From assembly GCA_963082975.1 (NCBI GenBank), contig OY720344.1, positions 81,332,053-81,396,052 on the forward strand: a DNA stretch of 64,000 nt, in the 5' to 3' direction. This DNA comes from Labia minor. Taxonomy: Eukaryota > Arthropoda > Insecta > Dermaptera > Spongiphoridae. The notes under the pieces are model-generated. The model did no database searches. It saw only the letters and a program-made list of their open reading frames with translations, and was not told the origin of the DNA. The translations under genes were made by a program, and so were the position numbers. Below are positions 1 through 12,200 of the stretch, one piece after another (positions within the stretch are counted from its first letter, which is position 1; each line of letters begins with the position of its first letter).

Positions 1-19
1 GAGTGACGCTCCAATTGTA

Positions 20-100
20 CAGGGCCGGATTTAGGGCGATTGGAGCGATTGGGCCCAATCGGGCCCCACGCTTGAAGATAATGTGTCGCATCACTACTAC
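20..100. mobile_element. hAT-like terminal fragment
   Basis: The segment starts with CAGGGCCGGATTTAGGG and continues into a GC-rich hairpin made of two GGGCCC blocks around position 55. This resembles the GC-rich CAGGGCCG ends of the hAT miniature elements seen elsewhere in the window (37519, 30569, 49143). I could not find the opposite end or a target duplication, so boundaries are open. Confidence 0.4.
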
Positions 101-294
101 CACAATTAACAAAAAAAATTTAAAGCAAATTGCTTTTGAAGATAGGGGATGGATACATTACTCAAATAATTAAATATATATATATATTTGATATATATAC
201 ATATATATATTTATTTATCGTTAATGTATAATTTAAAAGTTTAAAATAAAATTATAGGATTCCATGTTCTAATAATTTCCTTTGAATTTACAAG

Positions 295-1122
295 GCGAAT
301 AAATGTATTGATTGGTCATCATTCTCAAATATCCCAAAGTATCTTCTCTCCAAATGATCAATTCGTTGCTAGTTGTTCATTAGATAAAACAACAAGAATT
401 TGGGATCTAAGAACATTTACTTGTCTTCAAACATTACAGGCTCACAAATCTGAGGTAAAAATGACAATATAATTAATTGTTTGTAAAGAAAAAACGAAAA
501 CAATTGTTGAATTTATATGTTATCATATGGCAACAGGTGTTTGATATCGCTTTCGACTATTCAACTCATAGGTTGGCTTCAGCAACAGGAAATGGTGAAA
601 TTTTTATTTGGGATTGTTTAACGAATTTTACACTAAAAAATATTCTAAAAGGACATTCGGAAGAAGTTTGTAAGGTGATTATATTTTTAAATAATTTCTA
701 AAGAATTTTACTTATTATTAATTTAAACTATGATGATAGATTACTATTGGTTTACTAAAATACTAAAAATATAAACTTGTCCTTTATTAAATATTATAGT
801 AACGATATAAAGATTTTTCTATTTTAGTTGTCTTTTTTTATATTAACAAATAATTTAGTTTTATGAAATACATACCACGTTAATATTTTTAATTTAAAAA
901 TTAATGATATTTTATTTATTTCAGGTGGTATTTAGTCCGTGCGCTGCTCATTTATTATCAGCCTCAGCTGATCGAACAGCTCGTCTTTGGAATCCTGAAA
1001 CAGCTGAATGTGTTCAGATATTTGATAAACACAGAGATGAAGTGATTCAATGTTCATTTGATTATACAGGAGATGCAATTTATACAATATCCAAAGATAA
1101 TATGTGTCGTGTATGGAAATGA
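295..1122 (+). CDS. DAW1: Dynein assembly factor with WD repeats 1 (DAW1/WDR69/ODA16), 3' part
   Basis: This is the C-terminal 164 or so codons of a WD40 protein that in other eukaryotes loads axonemal outer-arm dyneins for ciliary transport. Exons are about 295-454, 537-674 and 925-1122, all joined in phase 0 with GT-AG junctions. They encode four WD repeats: GHHSQI to TRIWD, AHKSEV to IFIWD, GHSEEV to ARLWN, and KHRDEV to CRVWK. The protein ends shortly after SKDN-CRVWK, the typical DAW1 C-terminus. The first exon could instead begin at 258 using an alternative AG; 295 has the better pyrimidine tract. The family is about 415 residues long, so the first 60 percent or so lies left of the window. 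AATAAA-like signals follow near 1235-1258. The gene converges on WDR73. A generic WD40 protein remains possible, but the order and ending fit DAW1 best. Confidence 0.85.
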
Positions 1123-1516
1123 AGATATTTAAAAATATTTTAATGAATCTCGTATTTATAATTTATATAAAAACATTAGTATAATTATTACATAGAAAAT
1201 ATTTATAAAAATATGTTTTATACAACCTTTATTAAAAAATAAAAAGAAAATAAATAAATTATAGTTCATAAATTTATTAAATTATTAAATTGAATTTTGC
1301 AGAACAATGGTTATAATATTTATATTCAAGGTGATTTTTTTAATAATTATTAAACATGAAAATTTAAAAGAGCATGTTTAAAATTCTTCAAAGATTTGAT
1401 TTTAAAAAAAGAATATACTTTAAAACTTATATTCTATTAAATTATAAATATTATATTTATTAATTAATGATTCCCTTTAAACAAATAATAATAGAACATT
1501 TTTTTATAATTACTTA

Positions 1517-3895
1517 TCATAAGTTGAATTTCCAACAATGGAGTGTTTTTGTATTAGCACTTGACACTAACGTTTGATCACGTAACCACAAACAATCGGT
1601 AATTTTAACATCCATATTATCAGGATTTAATATTCTATGTCCATCGTGATTAAAAATTGGTTTATCTAATAAATTCATATCATAAATTAAAATATCACCA
1701 GCACTTTTACTAAATCCAGCTAATTGTGTTTTATTGAACGGCGATACACGTATTTGTAAATCTGATGAAAATTGTTTTCCAAGGTTAGAATGATTTTTTG
1801 GAATTAATTTTGATCTTAAATCGAAAATTTCAATATTGCCATTAGATTCCCATAGTACAATTGTTGATTCATTTGGAGAGGGTAAAGATTTGGTATAAGA
1901 AGAATCGAGTTGCCAGTTGGAGCCTCTCGAATACTCTAGAAATTAAAAACAGAAAATATTTAAGTAATAAAAAATGGCATGTTAAAATATATAGTTAAAT
2001 TAAATTAAAGAAATTTTTGATATAATAATTAAATTGATTATTACTTAAAATTTTACTTAGATAAGCAGACAAAAAAAACTATTTTAAAGGAGTAATATTT
2101 AATATTTATTCATGTAAATCAAGTTTATATATATATATATATATAAACAATTTCCATAATTAATTAATATAATAAAATACAATTGAAAAAAGACAAAATA
2201 ACAAGTTAAGACAACGAGGAAAAATCTTATATCCTCAGGATGGTTCTAATATGAGAATCGAAACATCAACATAATCAATATAATCAATATAATCAAGTTT
2301 ATTGATAACAAAATTGATTAATTATTGATTGCCAAAATTACTTATCAATAAAAAAAATAAATTTTATTAATTTAAATTCGCTTGAATATCTATATATATT
2401 CAGATATATGGCGAAAAAAATGTAAGAGTAAAGATAAAGTATACTCGATGGCAATTCACTTTATTATATTTTGTAATACTAGTAAATCTACATACTTGGT
2501 ATAATATGTTGAACAACTGCGTAAGTCCTTAAATCATAAATAAAAATTTCTCCAGAATCTCGGTAACATATTGCAACAGTAGAATCTTTTAGAAAATAAC
2601 ATGAAATTCGTTGATCATCATCTCCAGGTGCTGGCAAAAATCGCATTGTCTGTAAAGAGGCAACGTCAGCTACTAAAAGAGGTTGATTACTTAATGAGCC
2701 TAAAAGCAGTTGCCCTTGACTATTTAAGGTAATTTCAGGATTGATTAATTCTGTTGTGCAATGGCCAATAGGTTTAATAAGATCTAAAAATAAAATACAA
2801 TATAATTATGTGACATGATAAAAAGAAACTTTTAGAAATAATCTTACCAGAATCTTCTGATCCCAATTCGTAAATTCCAACTTCTTTTTTTCCTATTTCA
2901 GAAATTATGATTTTGTGTTTTCCATATAATGTTGACATCTAAAAAAATTTCAAACCTCTAGAATAAAACAATAATCAAAAAGAAAATATAATTTATTAAA
3001 TAAATTAATTAAATAATAAATGGATAATTTTTTATTTGTTTTCATATTGAAAATTATTGATGTTAAGTAAATTGGAAAATTAATTTTGAAATGAGAGTCC
3101 AAATATCGACAAATCTTCAAAAAGTAGTTTAATTTATAAAGACAAAATAATAAATAAAATAAATAGCAAGAATATACTTATATATAATAGAATAAAAAAA
3201 TTTGATCTTCATTTGTTCTGTAAAATTATTGTCTTTTACTCTTTCGACAATTTATCATTTTTTAGTATCTTAGATTGAAATTATGTTTTATTTAAAATAA
3301 ACACTCACTTTTCATCTTGACAATTAAAACTAATCTAAATTATATTGACTCAAAATAATTTATATTTTATAATAATATTTTATTATATTTTAGGGGAGTT
3401 TGCTGGAACAAAGTATTGGGACCAAGGAGACAGTAATGATTTTTTATATAAAATATTTTGAGCTCACTTGAGAGTAGGGATGCTAAAACCTGTTACCATA
3501 ATATCAGTTTTAATTTATAATTGAAGTATAAAAACCTTATATATTTCATTCTGAAAATAAGCCCCGCATTTTATCTTTAAATCACAATCTTTTGTAAAAC
3601 CTTCATTGCCAGAATCAACAGTTAATTTTGAAGGAAGAGTATATTCTAATAATTGATCTTGTTTACATTTATTTTTATGTATCATACAAATCTCTGAAAA
3701 CGAACTGCTTTCTAAATGACAAACATCATTTTCTAAATCGTACATTTGTATTTGGTCATATCTAAAAAAATTAGAAAATATTAATTTAATTCGTGAAAAT
3801 TTAAATATATAACTATTGATTAATTCCATTTACTTCTTAATTGATGCAAACATCCATTTATCTTCAATCTCATCATAATTTATGGAATTATTCAT
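1517..3895 (-). CDS. WDR73: WD repeat-containing protein 73 homologue
   Basis: Five exons read 3895-3834, 3761-3536, 2938-2848, 2783-2496 and 1935-1517, with phases that join cleanly to 1086 nt (361 residues; human WDR73 is 378). The start ATG gives MNNSINYDEIEDKWMFASIKK. The segment LPSKLTVDSGNEGF followed by DLKIKCGAYF corresponds to the diagnostic LPLRLSV...F...DFKV.HGGF block of WDR73 N-termini. Later parts carry weak WD blades (EIFIYDLRTYAV, GNIEIFDLRSKL, GDILIYDMNLL). The end (FNHDGHRI...LVSSANTKTLHCW) matches the final blade of the family. Vertebrate WDR73 associates with the Integrator backbone and microtubules. A possible functional link to the INTS6 gene in this window is family knowledge only, not seen here. 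WD repeats are divergent, as usual for this family. Confidence 0.8.
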
Positions 3896-4539
3896 TTTTT
3901 TTTATAAATGTTTAGATAAAATATAAAATGTTAGAATTTAAATCTTGTGATAATGACATTTATTTGATTACTGTCAACGTTGAAAATATTATAAATCTAT
4001 ATAAATTATTTAAATTTAAATATTATAAAATATATTTATATAAATATAAATAATTATATGATATTTTATTCAAAAATTTTTAAATATATTAATAATTATA
4101 TATAATATTAAGTAAAAATAATGACTTCTAATCTCTTGGAGGTAAATTTAAATGATAAATAAATGACATTTTCATTTATTAGTTTTTGAGATGTATGCTT
4201 ATTTTAACCCTCTTCGCATTTATTTTAAATTAATTATTTTAATTTTCAATTTAAATTTATCCTTATCAAAATCTTGCATAATTTATTTTATATATTATCA
4301 TTGGGAACATTTTGGAGAAATAAGATTATTTAAAATTGTCATATTTGTAAATCTTGAGCAGATTAATTAATTAATTTCCGCGTCCATTATTCTGCATTTA
4401 TTATGAATAAAGGATATTTCAATCACTCTAAATGTTAAACATTTTATTTTATATGCAGACTTTTGAAATTACAAAAGACCAAGAAAAATGCCCCATTTTA
4501 TTATTCTTGATTCTAGATGTCAAAAAAAGATAATTTAAT

Positions 4540-4740
4540 AAGAAAAATTGTTTTTTTTAATTATCTTCTTCTTCTTCGTTGTCTTCCTAACGGTAGAGTC
4601 TTATGGTCCGACCATCTGGCTGATGAACTGCCACGCCTACGCGCCCTTTCCACTCTACCCTGGATGACAATCTTCTCCAAACCATTGTCAGAACTAGTCA
4701 GGTAGCCAAAATATTTGATGCTGTCGCGCATGAACTTCTT
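4540..4740 (-). mobile_element. LINE 3'-end remnant (RT C-terminal tail)
   Basis: Reading the minus strand from 4735 gives a phrase of the type KYFGYLTSSDNGLEKIVIQG followed by RVERARRRGSS-ARWSDHKTL. This is the C-terminal tail typical of APE-type LINE polyproteins (gH..R...LEk.i.qGkveG.R.RGR....W.D.i). Only the tail survives, consistent with 5' truncation on insertion. The + strand reading of the same DNA has no recognisable content. Confidence 0.6.
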
Positions 4741-4874
4741 TAACTTCTTTTTTAATTATAAAGTTTATAAATAACATATTACTTATTTATTATTTAAAAA
4801 ATACAATGAGTTTTAATAAATTTAGATAGTTTTATAATTTTTAATATTTTTTCACTAAAATATTATTTATTATT

Positions 4875-4965
4875 ATTGAGTACCCCAAGTTCCATTCATT
4901 TTAATCAGATTGATGCAATGATGCAACATTTAATAATTGTAATAAATTTCTATCTTGAAAATTGT
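4875..4965 (+). repeat. Dispersed repeat F, copy 1 (partial)
   Basis: The block TGAGTACCCCAAGTTCCATT followed by an AATCAGATTGATGCA tract recurs at about 5830-5910 and, in reverse, at about 59205-59265. In the two longer copies it sits beside a segment reading ACCGAGCCGAGGCTCGGGGT. Function and class are unknown. Confidence 0.7.
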
Positions 4966-5094
4966 TACATATTATTTAGGATATTTTAAAAACAATTTCT
5001 TTCTTTAATTAATATTCATTTTTTCTATTTCTAAGTCAGATATATTTCCAAATATTAAATAATTTTTTAATTCCGAAAAGCTGCAAAGCACGTT

Positions 5095-5733
5095 TTTTAC
5101 CGACCGACGATAGTAAGGGAGGTATTGTTTTCACACGAAATTTCACATGTGGAGATTTTTACATATCTCCACGAATCATGCATTTTCTAAACAGAAAAAA
5201 GTATTTTTAGCATGATGTCTGTCCGTCCGTCCGTCTGTCCGTATAGATGTGTACAGCCTGAACGGCTCAACCGATTTTGATGAAATTTGGTATATTTACT
5301 TAATGCATCAGTGGGATGAATTGATCAACTTTTGGTGCAAATCCGGAAACCGGAAGTGGTAGTATTAGCGATCGACGATAGGAAGGAAAGGGTTATTTTC
5401 ACAGCAAATTTCACATGAGGAGATTTTTTACATATTATCACGAATCATTCACTTTGTATTTGTTTTATCTTCGAGAAAAATCATCTTTATTAGTTTTTTT
5501 CTTAATTTAAAATTATATGACGTCATCCAGCCATTCATGACGTCACAGCCTGTTCTTACATATATATTATAAATAAAATAAAATTAAAAATATTTATGTT
5601 ATATCCATATCTGATTTTTATTACATTAATAGATATATTAAAATTATTTGAAATTGTTTCTGTAGCTGGAAATTAATTTATTTCAAACTGTTGGTCGGTT
5701 CAGACCTGGCCACAGGTCAACTTATTTTGTCTT
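5095..5733 (+). repeat. Dispersed repeat A, longest copy
   Basis: This repeat begins ACCGACCGACGATAGTAAGG and ends GGTCGGTTCAGACCTGGCC...GGTCAACTT, so short ACCGACC/GGTCGGT inverted blocks lie near its two ends. It contains a TCCG-type microsatellite (5220-5240) and a duplicated inner block (5105-5175 and 5375-5460) around CACATGNGGAGATTTTTACA. It also carries a CTGAACGGCTCAACCGATTT phrase, commonly seen in dispersed insect repeats. Reverse copies occur at 31336-31500 (short) and 52215-52715. No coding capacity is visible; probably a non-autonomous element. Confidence 0.75.
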
Positions 5734-5829
5734 TAGTTTGTTTTATAACCACTTGGGGCGCTAAACAGTTTTTCAAAAAAACAATATAGAAAAAAAATAT
5801 ATGTATATATTATATATTTATATATTTAT

Positions 5830-6065
5830 GTATTATTGAGGAGCACAAGTTCATTCATTTTAATCAGATTGATGCAAATGTGTAACATTTAATAATTGTA
5901 ATAAATAATTAAAGAATTGTATATCAATATTTTTTAAAGGGTAGAGCGAGAGCTCGGTGTCCCAGGTGTTAATATTACCAGCCAAATCCAATAATAAGGA
6001 ATCATTTTTTTTAACTTAAGTACCGAGCCGAGGCTCGGGGTCCCGGTACTTTATTATTATATACT
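5830..6065 (+). repeat. Dispersed repeat F, copy 2
   Basis: It shares the AATCAGATTGATGCA core with 4875-4965. It also carries an AGAGCTCGGTGTCCCAGGTG block and an inverted-type GAGCCGAGGCTCGG hairpin with GGTCCCGGTACT. The same blocks appear in opposite orientation at 59050-59270. It is non-coding. Confidence 0.65.
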
Positions 6066-6252
6066 ATAAGTATATTAAATTCTTTAATTGCTTATAATAT
6101 AAGCCCATAGATAAATGATATCTTACAGGTGTTGGATGATGAGAAAATCAGGATTGTAAGTGCGATGAAGTAAAGAAAAAGTATGAAATCAATATATCGT
6201 TATGTTTTAACTAATTTATTAGAATTTTAGAATCTTATAAAAATTGATGAAT

Positions 6253-9200
6253 TTATTCATTTGGATATCTAACTCCCAATTGTTTTCTAATTTCATCTTC
6301 CATTTCAGCTAACATTTCGCTGAGCTTTAATGGTACTAGATCACTCTCCAAACGCCCTATAAAACAACAATTAATTAGGATAATAAAAAGTTTGGTAATA
6401 TTTTATGATTTTTTCTAAAGAATTATTTTTTTTCCTAAGTTATTTATAAAGAAGATTATTGTCTTCGGAAAAAGGATGAAACTAACGTCCGAAACGTCGA
6501 CATTAATTAAAAAAAAAAGAAATGCTTATTAATTGAATTAAACTTTTCTAATCTGCTTCTATTTTCTGACCAAAGAAATAAATAATTTTTCAATTTCTAC
6601 TTTTTTATTATAAAAAAATATCAAAAAAGCCAAGATTAAAAATAAAAAGATTTTTTCTAATAAAAACAAAAAAGTTTATTCTACAAACCTGATTCAATAC
6701 ATCTTCGTACTTCTTCGGCTTCATAAGCTAATCCTTGACTATTTCGAAAATTAAAACTAAATTTTGCACCTTTTGGCAATGGAAAATTTTCAGTGCAATC
6801 AGCTGTGGTGATTTCATCTGGACACCAAAACATAGGAACTTTAATGAATCCTTTAGTACCAATCACCACAGCTTCATTTGGTAATTCAACCTAAAATATA
6901 TATAATATTATATAGTGATAAATAAAAAAAGAATTTACTAAAATTTATTAATTATAAATATTTTAATTTTTAACACAGTTGTAATATAATATATTATTTG
7001 TTTTTTATTTTTTTATTATTCATAATTATTATAGTATAAAAATAATGTGATATAAGATAAAAAGTTCCTATTTGCGCTAGAAATTTTGTAAATAATTACC
7101 TTTGCACTCATAGAGAGAAGAGCAGTACGATTTTTACTATATTTCAGAACTACAGCGACCGAAGAATCGCATCCCGCTTGATTAAGATGACCAGTTGCTT
7201 TTATTTCTTCTGGAGGAATACCACCCATAACTAATGTTGTAAATTGTAAGGTGTATACTCCCAAATCAAGAATGACGCCACCTCCAAGTTCTGGACTTGT
7301 AAGTCTTTCAATGGATTCAAGTGGAAAGCCAAAATTGACCATTACTTGTATTATATCTCCTAATTTTCCTGAAGCTAACTGAAATTTAAGATTTAAAAAA
7401 AAAATTAAATGATGCAATGAAAGTTAGAAAAATCATTAAGAAATTTTATATAGAAAATCCCATTTTCCGATTTTGCGAGTCATAATTGTTTAAAGCATAT
7501 GTTCAAAATGTATTTTAATTGAATTATGACTGGAAGATTAGAAAAACTTTCTTCCAATTTTTTGATCATTGAAATCACCTGATATCATATAACTTCTCAA
7601 ATAAGAATTATTATCTATTTTGAAGAAATTCATAAATAATCTTTTTTTCAACTTAATATTGAAATGTCTTGTTAATTTAAGATTACTTTCTTGGGTGGTA
7701 AAATGAGACAACTAGAGGAAAATTTCCAAATACTAATAATTTTTTTTATAATTGTGAATTCAGTTGAGAGTTGTATCACAATAATTTGCACGATCGTCAG
7801 CGACATGAAGACTAAAATGAAGGTAATTTTTTTATTTTATTAATTTAATATTTTGAAAAAATCATGTATAATTATTATTTATTCTTTTTCAGATTTTAAA
7901 TACTGCATAGTAATTTAATCCCAGTAATTTCCACAGCCACCTCCGACGAGCTAAAAGTAAGTAATTTGGTAATTTTTTACTTTAATTAATTCAAAAAAAA
8001 TACTAAATACACTAATATATTTTTCTTCAGATGAATCCAGCTTAAAGATACAGCATCTAAGTTTATGTTAGAAAGTAAGTAATATTTTTATTTTTTTTTA
8101 CGGGATGAGACTCTTTATGGAGATATGTATATATTTTATTATTGAAAAATTAAAATCAATTGTTCAACAATATTAAAGTCAGATATTAAATTTAATATAA
8201 TAGCATGTGTGTTTAATGATCTAATGATATTACTTTGAAATCCACTCTCGTATACAAAGACTTATTTTATATTATAATATCATCTAATATATATTGAATT
8301 TTAATGTTACTCCTCTAAAATTAAAATAAAAATTTTATGAATATATTTGTTTCAATTACCTCTTGTCTTATTTTTTCATAAACAGGAAAACATCTTGACC
8401 AGATAGCTTCCATAAAGAAAAGATTTTTCTGTTTTGCCAGAGATATTAATTTCTTTGTTTGATTTGCATTTAAAGTTAACGGTTTTTCACAAAGAACGTT
8501 TTTTCCATTTTGTAATGCAAATGTTACGACATCATAATGATGCGTATTTGTCGTTCCAACATAAATCACATCTAAAAAACAAGAACATTTAAAATATTAA
8601 ATTGTTAATCTTCAATCGGATTAAATTCAGAATGTAGATGCTCTGTTTCAAATAATTTAGAAATTTTTGACTCTGCAAACGCTTTTTGAATACTGGTGTA
8701 AAAAAAACTGTTTTATCTTATATATATAAAAACATACTTTGAGAAATAAAATATTTAGTTATTAATAAATACAAACTAATTTTTTAGAATTGTAAATTTT
8801 AAATTAGTTCAAATTAGGTATCTTCTTCTTCAAGTGCCTTGTCCGGTCTCCCTGACGTCGGCGATCACTCTGGCGAAAACGTCTCTATTTTCCGCCGTGC
8901 GGAACAGCTCTCCCACGCTCCTTATGCCGGTCCATTCCCTGATATTCCCTAACCAGGATTGGCGTCTTCTCCCGGGTCCACGTCGACCCTCAATTTTCCC
9001 TTTGAGGATTAATTGAAGGAGCTGATATTTATTACCTCTCAAGATGTGGCCGAGGTAAGAGATTTTCCGGCATTTGACAGTGTTGAGGAGTTCTCGCTGT
9101 GTGTTTGCTCTCCTCAAGACATCCCTGTTGGTAACTCTCTCGACCCAGGGAATTCGCAGCATTCGCCTGAGGATCCACATCTCAAAAGCCTCCAGGCGAT

Positions 9201-12200
9201 TCATCGTACTGACCTTGAGTGTCCATGCTTCCACACCATATAAGAGAATGGACCAAACATAGCATTTGGCCATTCTCTGTCGTAATTTAAGATTTAGGTT
9301 GTCATCACAGAAGAAGGATCTCATTTTATTGAAGGTGGACCTCGCAGCCTCAATTCTGGACTTAATTTCGATATCCGGGTCTAGCTGGTCATTTATGATA
9401 CAACCAAGATATTTAAAAGATCTTACTCGTTCAACTTGTTTGTTATCGAGGTGGAGGGAGGCGTTTCCATGTGGCTGGCGGCTAAAGACCATAAATTTTG
9501 TTTTGGCTATATTGATGTTTAAGCCCGCTTTAATTCCAATTTGAGAAATTTTATTCAGAAGTAGTTGAAGGTCTTCAATGTTTTCAGACAGGATCACAGT
9601 GTCGTCGGCATATTTAATTGTACTAATTGGTACGCCATTTACTTTCACCCCCATATCCAGTTCTTCCAAGGCCTCCTTAAAAATTCTGTCAGCATAGAGA
9701 TTAAATAAAAGGGGAGAGAGAATGCATCCTTGACGGACTCCTCTCTGGATCTCAATTCCCGGTGTTGTGGATTTTCCTACTCTGATTACGGCATATTGCC
9801 TCCAGTACAGATTTTTTATAATCCTGATATCTTTTTCGTCCACTCCAGCATCGCACAGAAGTTCAATCAGTCTAGTGTGTTTTATTCTGTCAAAGGCTTT
9901 TTCGTAGTCAACAAAACATGCAAATACATCCTTGTGTTGGTCACGACATTTTTGAAGCAAAACATTGAAGCCAAATAATGCTTCTCTTGTACCGAAGGCG
10001 TTTCTGAATCCAAACTGCGAGTCATCTAAGTCTAACTCACATTTTAATCGGATGCGGGCGTGTATTATTCGAAGAAAGGTCTTTAACATGTGGCTCATAA
10101 GACTGATGAGGCGATAGTCACTGCAATTCTTAGGGTATTGTTTCTTTGGGATAGTAACAAATGTTGATTTCAGCCATTCCTCTGGAAGCACACCGCAGTT
10201 ATAGATATTGTTAAATATTTTCAATACCAGGTCTATATTGTCTTCATTGATGAATTTGATTAATTCCATTGGGATTCCATCTGGTCCCGGCGCTTTCTTG
10301 TTCTTAGCAATTGAAATAGCGTGAATTAGCTCTGATTTTATTATTTTTGGTCCTTCAGGATCGCAATCATCAATTTCAACTTCCTCTCTGGAATCTTCAA
10401 AAAGTTTTGCTGCGTACAATTGCCAGGCTTTCATGAGTTCAGCTTCGTCCGTTACTAGTTTTTTGGCTTCATTTAGTATTGACATTGGTGGTCGACTCCT
10501 GAATTGTCCAGTTATTTCCTTTACTTTTACATGTATATTAAACATGTCATGTTTTGAGACTAATTCTTCTATTTCTTCACACCTTTCTGTCATCCAAATT
10601 TGTTTTGCTAATTTAATCCCTTTCCTTATTTTGAATTGCATCTTTTTATATTCCACGATGTTATTTTTGAGAAGTCTCCTTTCTTCCATCAAATCCAAAA
10701 TCTCGTCCGTCATCCACGACCTCCTCTTCATTGTACGTGTTCTCCTCAAGTGAAGCGAACCAGTCTCCACCAAAGCATTTTTCAGCAGTGCCCACTGAGT
10801 ATTTATATCGTCAAGATCGTCAATAGATATCCTCATTAATTTGCCATTGAGATCATCAATAACAGCATTCCTAACATCCTCAAATTGTAATCTTGATGTA
10901 TCAATAATATTAACGTTGCAGTTTTTTCTTTTTACAGACTTCAACGCTAGGCCCATGTCCGCAACCAAAGGGTTGTGATCTGAGCCTATGTCTGCACCAG
11001 GGTATGTTGTGACTCTTTTAACACAATTTCGGAAACGTCTGTTTATCAGAATGTAATCAATTTGGTTCCTACTTGGTTCTTGGTTGTCAATAGAGTCTCT
11101 GGGTGATTTCCATGTGTAAAGACGTCGCTTTGGAAGTTTAAATAGCGTATTAGTTACTACCATCTCTGTAGTTTGGCAGAAATCATAGAGCCGGTCTCCT
11201 CTCTCATTACACTCACCTAAGCCGAAATCGCCGACCAAATCCCCCCGTCTGCCCTGACCGATTTTAGCATTAAAGTCTCCAAGTATCAAGTTTATGGTAT
11301 TCTTCTTGAGAGAGTTTAGAGTGTTTTCTAAAGTGTTGTAGAATTTTTCCACTTCCTCATCGTATTTACTATCAGATGTAGGTGCGTAGACTTGTAAGAT
11401 ATTTATGTCAAATGGCTGTCCATGAATCTGTAGCAGCATCACTCTATCCGATATGGGCACAAAGTTCTTAACGTACCTCGTGAACTCCGAGTCAACTAGA
11501 ATTCCGACACCGTTTCGATGAAACCTATCTCCACTCTCACTTCCTGAGTAATAGAGTGTTCCTCCTTCCTGAGAACAAACACCGACACCAGGCCATCTGA
11601 GTTCGCTGATTCCCATGAACTTAACTTTAAGTCTTCTCATTTCTTTGATAGCGTTGTTTAATTTTCCGGCCATGAAGAGACTTCTGACATTCCATGTACA
11701 CACTCGCAATCTGGTTTTCACTATTCTGAGCCGGGAGATTCTTCGCACCCCTTGCCCATTTAAGGGCTGCCCGGGACTGGGGGCCATTTGTATTTTGTTT
11801 CTCGTCATAGTGAATTTCCTGGGGATGGTATACCGAAGTGGTTTCCCGTTGCCTTCTTCGGTTTGATTCTCAGCCGCCCCTAACCTGGAGTACAGACGCT
11901 GTTCGTAGCCGCCCCTAACCTGGAGAACAGACGCTACTGGGTTTCGCCATAACTGGCTTAAGAGAAGAGAAAGTAAATAGTAAGAAATGAAAGACCCCTA
12001 GCCCTCGGACACCTAATAGCGTCGGGGTCGGAAGAAACAAGAGTTGGCCAAGAGAGGCCAGATAGGAAAGATAAAAGTAAGATATCTAGTACAAGTAAGT
12101 GGAAGCAATACTAGATATGGCTTGGGACCTCATGGATGCCAATCCATATGCTCATAAGCTATGAGCCCCTCAAGGGAATATGTAAGATCGCCCAGCGCGC

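Larger units (their letters stand above)
3896..6252. other. Intergenic region WDR73-DHDH
   Basis: There is no host gene here. The stretch from 3900 to 4500 is AT-rich with nothing recognisable. The rest is a LINE C-terminal remnant (about 4540-4740), two copies of a short dispersed repeat (4875-4965, 5830-6060) and a longer repeat (5095-5733), each listed separately. Confidence 0.7.

Noticed and set aside
8834-11866. Several plus-strand frames across the DHDH intron
   Set aside because: All are antisense to the 992-codon LINE frame and have no domain content.
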